Origin: a virus
Virus record (IMG/VR): IMGVR_UViG_3300044608_001572
Coordinates: 1 to 26,358 of that record
Reading direction: 5' to 3' (one strand)
Length of the DNA: 26,358 bases
The notes beneath the pieces were generated by a model. It ran no database searches, was not told the origin of the DNA, and worked only from the letters and a program-made list of their open reading frames with translations. Position numbers and translations under genes: made by a program. This document shows positions 7,849-12,761 of this stretch, in pieces; the stretch's first letter is position 1; each line of letters begins with the position of its first letter.

Positions 7849-8383
7849 AACTAGGTCCAAGGCTTATGTCATACACCTGCAGCGAAGGATCAGTGTCGTA
7901 CAAAATGGCCATCAAGGTACGTGTCCACAATTCAAGATCAGCCGAGGGTGGCACTGTTTTTTCCGGAGTGGTTGCAATATCTCCTGGACGCACTAGGTAG
8001 ATTTTCAATGTGGGATCAATCAGTCTCAACTGCCGCACAGACTCTTCCAGGGCAACTTTCTGTACTCGATACTGAGCCATGTCATACCCAGGCATCACGC
8101 TCACTGGATCCTGTGCCATCATGGTAGATATTACCACGATAGATTTGCCAGTGTTTTGCCAACGTTGTGCCACATTCCAAAGCAGTTGTGTCTGGGCGAA
8201 TCCGCTTTGAGCATTGTTCACAAACACATCACAGTCGGCCACGGCATTGGTAATTTTTTCTGTGAGATGGATATTTTGGCCAGTTCTGCGACTCAGCCCC
8301 ATGACCTCGTGACCGCGCTGTTGATATTCGCGAGCCAAGGCTTGGCCTATGCCATTGGTGTGTCCGGTTATGGCAATCTTCAT
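7838..8383 (-). CDS. Short-chain dehydrogenase/reductase (short form)
   Basis: This 181-residue Rossmann protein has the SDR cofactor motif TGHTNGIG (6-13), NNA (56-58) in place of NNAG, a catalytic Ser86 in ISTMM and the YxxxK pair Tyr105/Lys109 in QYRVQK. It is therefore probably a functional NAD(P)H-dependent oxidoreductase, although at 181 residues it is shorter than the usual 230-250. An Arg pair after SR (SRRTG) would favour NADP(H). Its start overlaps the oxygenase stop (ATGA), and its stop lies within the start of the radical SAM gene. A sugar or hydroxyl/keto intermediate is the likely substrate class, but this is inferred from neighbours only. Confidence 0.83.
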   Translation of the reverse strand: MKIAITGHTNGIGQALAREYQQRGHEVMGLSRRTGQNIHLTEKITNAVADCDVFVNNAQSGFAQTQLLWNVAQRWQNTGKSIVVISTMMAQDPVSVMPGYDMAQYRVQKVALEESVRQLRLIDPTLKIYLVRPGDIATTPEKTVPPSADLELWTRTLMAILYDTDPSLQVYDISLGPSYDT

Positions 8384-8940
8384 TGCAGCAACTCCACGGG
8401 CTCACGGAAAAAAGTAAAGCTGGCCACAATTCTGGGCACACCCACAGGATCAACCATCTCCACACTATGAGCACGGCCACTGTTGAACACTATGGGCCAA
8501 GGCATGTCTAAAAGTTCGTCGCACAAAGTGATTTGATCTTGCGGTATGCCTGAAAGATCATGTACCAAATTACCAAACTGATTGGTGTGTTGTGGGCATT
8601 CTTGCAGCACACGAGGTTCAATGTGATACCAACGATTGGCCCAACCCACTGTGTTTAGCACAGGAAAATTGATTTTGGCCACCACCGGTGCTTCGTCAAT
8701 GTGCAAGGGCAGCTGATCATTGTTTCTGATCACAGTGATCGCACTGTGCCTTGGCATCAGGCTCAGGCTCTTGAACCACAAACCCAATGCAGGCACATGT
8801 TGCAACAGTGATCTTGTATCTACAAAATTCCAACCAAGATCACCCGTGGTCAACACCGTGGTTTGATTCATCACAAAATCCAAAATACCTTGTGATATTT
8901 CTGTTTGTTGATCACAGTGCAGTCTAGCAAAAGATTTCAC
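8380..8940 (-). CDS. Fe(II)/2-oxoglutarate oxygenase-like protein
   Basis: The best start is GTG at 8940, because AAGGA lies 8-9 nt upstream; the longer TTG-initiated frame to 8961 has no such support. The 186-residue protein contains LPLHIDEAP (His80, Asp82), then SGRAHSVEM (His158) and PRIVASF (Arg170). This spacing fits the HxD...H iron ligands and the 2-oxoglutarate-binding Arg of cupin-fold oxygenases such as the aspartyl/asparaginyl hydroxylase type. I recall related short proteins in environmental T4-like phages. It would hydroxylate or oxidise an unknown substrate in the cytoplasm. It overlaps the radical SAM gene by 17 nt and the SDR gene by 4 nt. Confidence 0.65.
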   Translation of the reverse strand: MKSFARLHCDQQTEISQGILDFVMNQTTVLTTGDLGWNFVDTRSLLQHVPALGLWFKSLSLMPRHSAITVIRNNDQLPLHIDEAPVVAKINFPVLNTVGWANRWYHIEPRVLQECPQHTNQFGNLVHDLSGIPQDQITLCDELLDMPWPIVFNSGRAHSVEMVDPVGVPRIVASFTFFREPVELLQ

Positions 8941-9913
8941 TATAATAGTCCTTGTGGTCAATGTTTCTCAGTTGATCTTGCTGTTGCAAAAATCTGTCAA
9001 GTTCTTGAGAGTTATCTCTGTCCACCGCAATCAGTGGCAACAGTGCCTTGCTTTGGCTGTGTGACAGACTCTGTTTGGCAGCCAAAGTAAATCTATTGCG
9101 GTAACGCACACTCAACACATCCGGTGTGTGCAGTAAAGCATAGCTGTGATTGCCTTGTACATGTTCCATGTATTCAAAAATTCTGTCCATGTCCATGACA
9201 TTGAGCGCATTTACCGTGGTCCAATGATTTAGCTTGATTCCGGGCATGGATCGATACACTGATAGATTCTGTTCAAAACGTGTCCAGGCTATGGGCCAAC
9301 GCACGTAGTCATGCACACGACCAATACCATCAAAACTCACTGTGACTGTTACATCCACACCACTGGCAGCTATTGATTCTAGTTCGTTGATGATCAAACC
9401 ACAATTGGTATTGACTCTCACGCTGGTCACACTGGGTGGCAAATTTTGCAACAGTCTGCGATAGTTTGGACTTGCACTGGGTTCGCCGCCGTTGATATCA
9501 AGATGAACGATTCTATTCAAAGGCAATTGCCAAAATTTATTGCTATTGTCAATCATGACAAAATTTTTGCCGTGCAGGCTACCAATTTTGGTACTGAGTT
9601 CTTGACTGCAGAACTGACATGCACTGTTGCAAACATTGTCTAGCACACCACCAACCACAAGATAATCTGGTTGGGTCTGTTGTTGATGAAAACGTATGGC
9701 ATGCACACGAATGCTGTCATTGCCCAGGCTTTCTGTTTCCCTACAGCGTTGACATTCTTCGGGCCACAACTTTTGTTTGATGTTGTACAACCATTCACTG
9801 TTGGACATTTCTGTGAGACTGTCAAACTCCGGAGCGCCCACCATGTGGCCGCAGCGGCTCACAGTGCCGTTGGGATTGAATCTCACAAAGTGATCAAGTC
9901 TTGGGCACCACAT
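8924..9913 (-). CDS. Radical SAM enzyme, shorter form with N-terminal cysteines
   Basis: From the ATG at 9913 (second codon of a TTG-initiated frame) the protein has 329 residues. It starts within two residues of its first cysteine: MWCPRLDHFVRFNPNGTVSRCG. Four N-terminal cysteines (3, 21, 54, 57) form a twitch-like set. The radical SAM motif is CNSACQFC (Cys95, Cys99, Cys102) and the SAM site is NGGEPSASPN (GGEP at 142-145), which departs from the GGEPLL of its paralogues. The ASPN insertion and shorter C-terminal region suggest a different substrate. It overlaps the sulfotransferase-like gene by 20 nt and the oxygenase gene by 17 nt, placing three modifying enzymes in one coupled unit. Confidence 0.86.
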   Translation of the reverse strand: MWCPRLDHFVRFNPNGTVSRCGHMVGAPEFDSLTEMSNSEWLYNIKQKLWPEECQRCRETESLGNDSIRVHAIRFHQQQTQPDYLVVGGVLDNVCNSACQFCSQELSTKIGSLHGKNFVMIDNSNKFWQLPLNRIVHLDINGGEPSASPNYRRLLQNLPPSVTSVRVNTNCGLIINELESIAASGVDVTVTVSFDGIGRVHDYVRWPIAWTRFEQNLSVYRSMPGIKLNHWTTVNALNVMDMDRIFEYMEHVQGNHSYALLHTPDVLSVRYRNRFTLAAKQSLSHSQSKALLPLIAVDRDNSQELDRFLQQQDQLRNIDHKDYYSEIFC

Positions 9914-10562
9914 CAACGAGATTTATCAATTGTTTACTGCGTTCAAACACCAGATGATATAGTTCTGAGTGGTTGTGTACTTTTTCTATCAGCTGTCCAA
10001 AAGTCATGCACTGATTGACATGATCAAACACTATTTGATCCAGGAACATATAGAGTTCAAGGCGCTGCCAATCAAAATCTTGAATACGATTGGCCAGCCA
10101 GGCTGTGATAGGTTGTACTCCAGCATCACTGTTGAGATCAGTCAACTCACTGATCTTGTGCATGGGCTCAAACTGCAACAGTTGATTGCTGCCACCAAAG
10201 CTGGCAAGATTCATCAACCAAAAAAATTGTGGAGCATAGTGTCTGTTGAGAAACAGATAGTTGTCTACAAAATAAAGAATGGTATTGACATCTAGATCAG
10301 GATCCTTGCTCAACAGATGTTGTATGTAGGTGTTGACACCACTGTAAAATCTTTCGCGTGGGTCTCTCACAAACACCGTGATGGGCGCGGCAATGTTGGC
10401 TATGTCGTGATTGGTCACAGTGTTCCAACCACGGTCGGGCATGGTTTCATACAGGCTGCTGCGTCCACATTTGAATATGGGGTACACATAGCTCGAACCA
10501 GGTTCAATCTCAATCACCTCACAGTGATTGGGAAAAATAGTTTTGGTTATTTCATCAAGCAT
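9894..10562 (-). CDS. Sulfotransferase-like protein (PAPS-dependent)
   Basis: This 222-residue protein has the two PAPS-binding signatures of the sulfotransferase superfamily. A P-loop-like 5' phosphosulfate site lies in YPIFKCGRSSL (27-37, with Lys31, Gly33 and Ser35/36). A 3' phosphate-binding segment lies in VFVRDPRERFYSGVN (63-77). FVRDP with a following Arg and Ser is characteristic of Sulfotransfer_2-type and carbohydrate sulfotransferases. It would move sulfate from host PAPS to a hydroxyl on a sugar or other acceptor. No signal peptide or membrane anchor is seen, unlike Golgi enzymes. Its start overlaps the glycosyltransferase-like gene by 8 nt, and its 3' end overlaps a radical SAM gene by 20 nt. 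Confidence 0.75.
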   Translation of the reverse strand: MLDEITKTIFPNHCEVIEIEPGSSYVYPIFKCGRSSLYETMPDRGWNTVTNHDIANIAAPITVFVRDPRERFYSGVNTYIQHLLSKDPDLDVNTILYFVDNYLFLNRHYAPQFFWLMNLASFGGSNQLLQFEPMHKISELTDLNSDAGVQPITAWLANRIQDFDWQRLELYMFLDQIVFDHVNQCMTFGQLIEKVHNHSELYHLVFERSKQLINLVDVVPKT

Positions 10563-11589
10563 GTATTTCTAATTGTCTAAGCCAGTCACGGCTGAAATAC
10601 CAGTCATAGTTGTGTTCTATGGTTTCCTGCTCTAGAAGATACAGATCATGCCATTCGTGTGGTTTCATTTTACTGAAACCCGACACCATTGACAGCAATT
10701 TTACCAACCTTTTCACTGGATGTGGTTCAAGATCAAAACTATAGTCAAAAATCTTTCTAAACAATTTGAATCCCCACACTGACTCTAGATGATGATGAAA
10801 TTGCCAGGCACCATATGATGCCCACAGTGACTTGCAAACAATGGGATACATGGTTTTTTCTGTCACCACGGGATGATAGCTCAAGGTGTCAATTTCAGCC
10901 ACCAACTGTAAAAAAGCCTTGTTGATACGCAGTGCTGCTGATTTGATCAAGGCACAGTGGTCACTGGGATCATGATATTGATCACTATAGATAGTTTGAT
11001 AAAACTGCTCGGCCGCCGCATCATCGTCAGTCATGATAAATTTTCGCAATATTCGATCATGCTCAGGCAAATCTTGCGTGAGTCGCATGATGTTGCCATC
11101 TAGACCTTGCGCGGTATATCTAAAATTCTTGGTACTTGTGGCAGGATCAAACCAGCCCCATTTCCACATGGCTGCGGTGAGAAACTGTCGACTTTCCCGA
11201 TTACCGCCCACCAGTGTCATTGCAAAAGTTTCCCATGATTTGTCAGTGGGCACATCGTGTGCATCCAAGAGGTTTTCATTGAACTTCATGGCACGTTCCG
11301 GACTGACCAAGTCTACTCTAAAATCAATGTTGGGATAGCGTTGACGCACAGTGTCATTGAACACATAGTAACTGTACAGTGTCAGGGGTCTGCCCAAATC
11401 CTGTAGTTGTTGTATGTATTCATTGCCACCGTTGATGTCAATGAAGCCTATGGAATCACTGTGATAAACAGTGTTGACATCATCAGGCACCTCAAGTGGA
11501 TCCCATTCAAGATCACGCACTTGTTCTTTGCCAGCGTTGATAGCATGTTGACTCCAACTGGGAGGTTTGGTGTAAATCGCCTTGCTCAT
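10555..11589 (-). CDS. Glycosyltransferase-like protein of environmental phages (TEKT motif)
   Basis: The start is placed at the ATG at 11589 (344 residues). An in-frame ATG at 11610 falls inside the hairpin that ends the gp32 message, so it is unlikely. The C-terminal third carries VVTEKTMYPIVCKSLWASYGAWQF (241-264) followed by GFKLFRKIFDYSFD (272-285). This matches a family I recall from marine phages with a TEKT...P...G...L...GF.TF...D.SYD pattern and a GT10-like (fucosyltransferase-type) C-terminal half. In GT10 the Glu/Lys residues bind the nucleotide sugar. No Shine-Dalgarno sequence is seen. It heads the overlapping cassette that continues into the sulfotransferase-like gene, so it probably provides or extends the glycan acceptor. 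The exact sugar is unknown. Confidence 0.62.
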   Translation of the reverse strand: MSKAIYTKPPSWSQHAINAGKEQVRDLEWDPLEVPDDVNTVYHSDSIGFIDINGGNEYIQQLQDLGRPLTLYSYYVFNDTVRQRYPNIDFRVDLVSPERAMKFNENLLDAHDVPTDKSWETFAMTLVGGNRESRQFLTAAMWKWGWFDPATSTKNFRYTAQGLDGNIMRLTQDLPEHDRILRKFIMTDDDAAAEQFYQTIYSDQYHDPSDHCALIKSAALRINKAFLQLVAEIDTLSYHPVVTEKTMYPIVCKSLWASYGAWQFHHHLESVWGFKLFRKIFDYSFDLEPHPVKRLVKLLSMVSGFSKMKPHEWHDLYLLEQETIEHNYDWYFSRDWLRQLEIHA

Positions 11590-11597
11590 AAAATGAC

Positions 11598-11625
11598 ACA
11601 GGCGAGACATTGCTGCCTCGCCTGT
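11598..11625 (-). terminator. Rho-independent terminator behind gp32
   Basis: On the minus strand ACAGGCGAG is followed by a 10-nt loop and a perfect complement CTCGCCTGT, then GTCATTTTAT. The 9-bp GC-rich stem begins 7 nt after the gp32 stop. The T-run is short (four in a row), so termination may be partial, which would let some transcription into the enzyme cassette. Confidence 0.7.
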
Positions 11626-11632
11626 TAGTGAT

Positions 11633-12640
11633 TTACTGCTTTTGTTGTCTAGCGCGGATCATGGCCAGGATGTCTTCGGCCTTTTGAGTTCCAGCTGGTT
11701 TGGCCACTGGTGCCGAAGCCACTGCAGGCTCGTCTTCGTCCTCGGCCACAGGTGCCGGTGCTGGCTTGGCTGCCGGAGTCACCACCTTGAGTGCAGGTGC
11801 TGGAGTGTCCTCATCAACTTCGGCTGCGGTGTTTGCAGCAGTGCCGGCCGGTGCTTGCACCCCCGCAGGACGGAAGTATTGACCCCAACGCTCTACATCA
11901 TAGGGCTGACCGTCAACGCTGGCTTCGAACATTTCTTTGATAACACGCAGCTCTACGTCTGTGGGCTTCTTGGGCAGGAATGTGCTCAAGTCATAGAGGC
12001 CATGTGCTTCAATTGCTTCAAGTTCTTCGGTCTGCAAGCCAGACTCTTTGCGAGCCCATTTGCTGGTGTTGTAGTCAGCATAGCCGCCTTTGGAGGTCTT
12101 GGCAATGCGGAAATCCAGACCACGCTGCATGTCAGTTGGCAGTTCTTCCAGTTCAGGATCCATCAAGGCCGACTTGATGATGGTAAACAGTTGCGGTCCA
12201 ATAATGAACTTGCGAATAGGATTGTCCGGAGTCTTGTCATCGGCAATGGGATTTTCGCGCACAAAGCCTTGAAAGATATAGCTGCGTTTCTTCCAATACT
12301 TGCGACCCATTTCTTCTAGGCTCTTGTCTTTGAACCAAGTACGCACTTCTGCCAAGATAGGGCAAGCTTCGTTCCACATTTCCATGCAGGGCACTTGCAC
12401 CATGACTTGTTTGGATTCCATTTCGCCCTTGACACCATTGAAGGGCAAGCGAATCATTGCTCGCTCAACCCAGAAAAAAGTGTTTTTGCTGTTGCCATCG
12501 GGCAGGAACCTGATCAAGGCGCTTTGGCCTTCTTCCATGTTCCAGTGTGGGTAAATTGATTTGTCTCCGCCTTGGGAGTTGTTTGAACCTTTGCTTTCTG
12601 CTGCCTGTAGTCTTGCTCGAATTTCTGCTAAAGATGCCAT
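11633..12640 (-). CDS. gp32: Single-stranded DNA-binding protein gp32
   Basis: This 335-residue protein has the T4 gp32 organisation: an N-terminal basic segment (SLAEIRARLQAAESKG), an OB-fold core with IRFLPDGN, FFWVERAMIRLPF and KYWKKRSYIFQGFV, and a long Ala/Pro/Glu/Asp-rich C-terminal tail. The tail ends in a helix, EDILAMIRARQQKQ. It coats single-stranded DNA and recruits replication and recombination partners through the acidic tail. T4 gp32 binds zinc with His64, Cys77, Cys87 and Cys90. Here only Cys85 and Cys93 are evident in the matching region, so zinc binding may be altered or lost. The ATG at 12640 has a strong AAGGAG 8 nt upstream, a rarity in this window, consistent with high expression. 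It has its own promoter and terminator. Confidence 0.95.
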   Translation of the reverse strand: MASLAEIRARLQAAESKGSNNSQGGDKSIYPHWNMEEGQSALIRFLPDGNSKNTFFWVERAMIRLPFNGVKGEMESKQVMVQVPCMEMWNEACPILAEVRTWFKDKSLEEMGRKYWKKRSYIFQGFVRENPIADDKTPDNPIRKFIIGPQLFTIIKSALMDPELEELPTDMQRGLDFRIAKTSKGGYADYNTSKWARKESGLQTEELEAIEAHGLYDLSTFLPKKPTDVELRVIKEMFEASVDGQPYDVERWGQYFRPAGVQAPAGTAANTAAEVDEDTPAPALKVVTPAAKPAPAPVAEDEDEPAVASAPVAKPAGTQKAEDILAMIRARQQKQ

Positions 12641-12648
12641 AGTAGTTT

Positions 12649-12704
12649 CTCCTTAAAGTTGCCTATGTTGTGTTGCCTATCTAAAAATTAGATCAAAGTT
12701 GCCT
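12649..12704 (-). promoter_or_regulatory. gp32 mRNA leader with Shine-Dalgarno and three AGGCAAC repeats
   Basis: The leader holds AAGGAG (12649-12654) and three copies of AGGCAAC at 12658-12664, 12672-12678 and 12698-12704. The first and last continue as AGGCAACTTT. A 6-bp hairpin with arms ATCTAA/TTAGAT lies at 12679-12693 between repeats. T4 gp32 represses its own translation by binding an unstructured leader next to a pseudoknot. These repeats, ending right at the ribosome site, are candidates for a similar operator, though no pseudoknot was proven. Confidence 0.45.
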
Positions 12705-12715
12705 GTGAAACAAAG

Positions 12716-12747
12716 TGCAGACACGTATGTAGTATACGTGTTCTGCA
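12716..12747. repeat. Inverted repeat over the gp32 promoter -10 region
   Basis: Arms TGCAG-ACACGTAT (12716-12728) and ATACGTGT-T-CTGCA (12734-12747) pair over 13 positions with one bulged T, around a 5-nt loop. The dyad covers the -10 hexamer of the gp32 promoter. It could be an operator for a repressor, or a transcript hairpin ending the upstream gene (followed by CTTTGTTTC on the minus strand). Confidence 0.75.
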
Positions 12748-12759
12748 AAGTTGTGTCAA
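12731..12759 (-). promoter_or_regulatory. Sigma-70-like promoter for gp32
   Basis: On the minus strand TTGACA (12754-12759) and TATACT (12731-12736) are separated by exactly 17 nt. The first is a perfect -35 and the second differs from TATAAT by one base. The promoter begins just after the stop of the upstream 810-residue gene and would give a leader of roughly 85 nt before the gp32 ATG. It is the clearest host-type promoter in the window and fits early or middle expression of gp32. Confidence 0.8.
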
Positions 12760-12761
12760 TG

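Noticed and set aside
11642-12319. Plus-strand open frame of 225 codons opposite gp32
   Set aside because: It lies fully antisense to a confidently assigned gene, has biased composition mirroring gp32 codons and shows no family motif or ribosome site.
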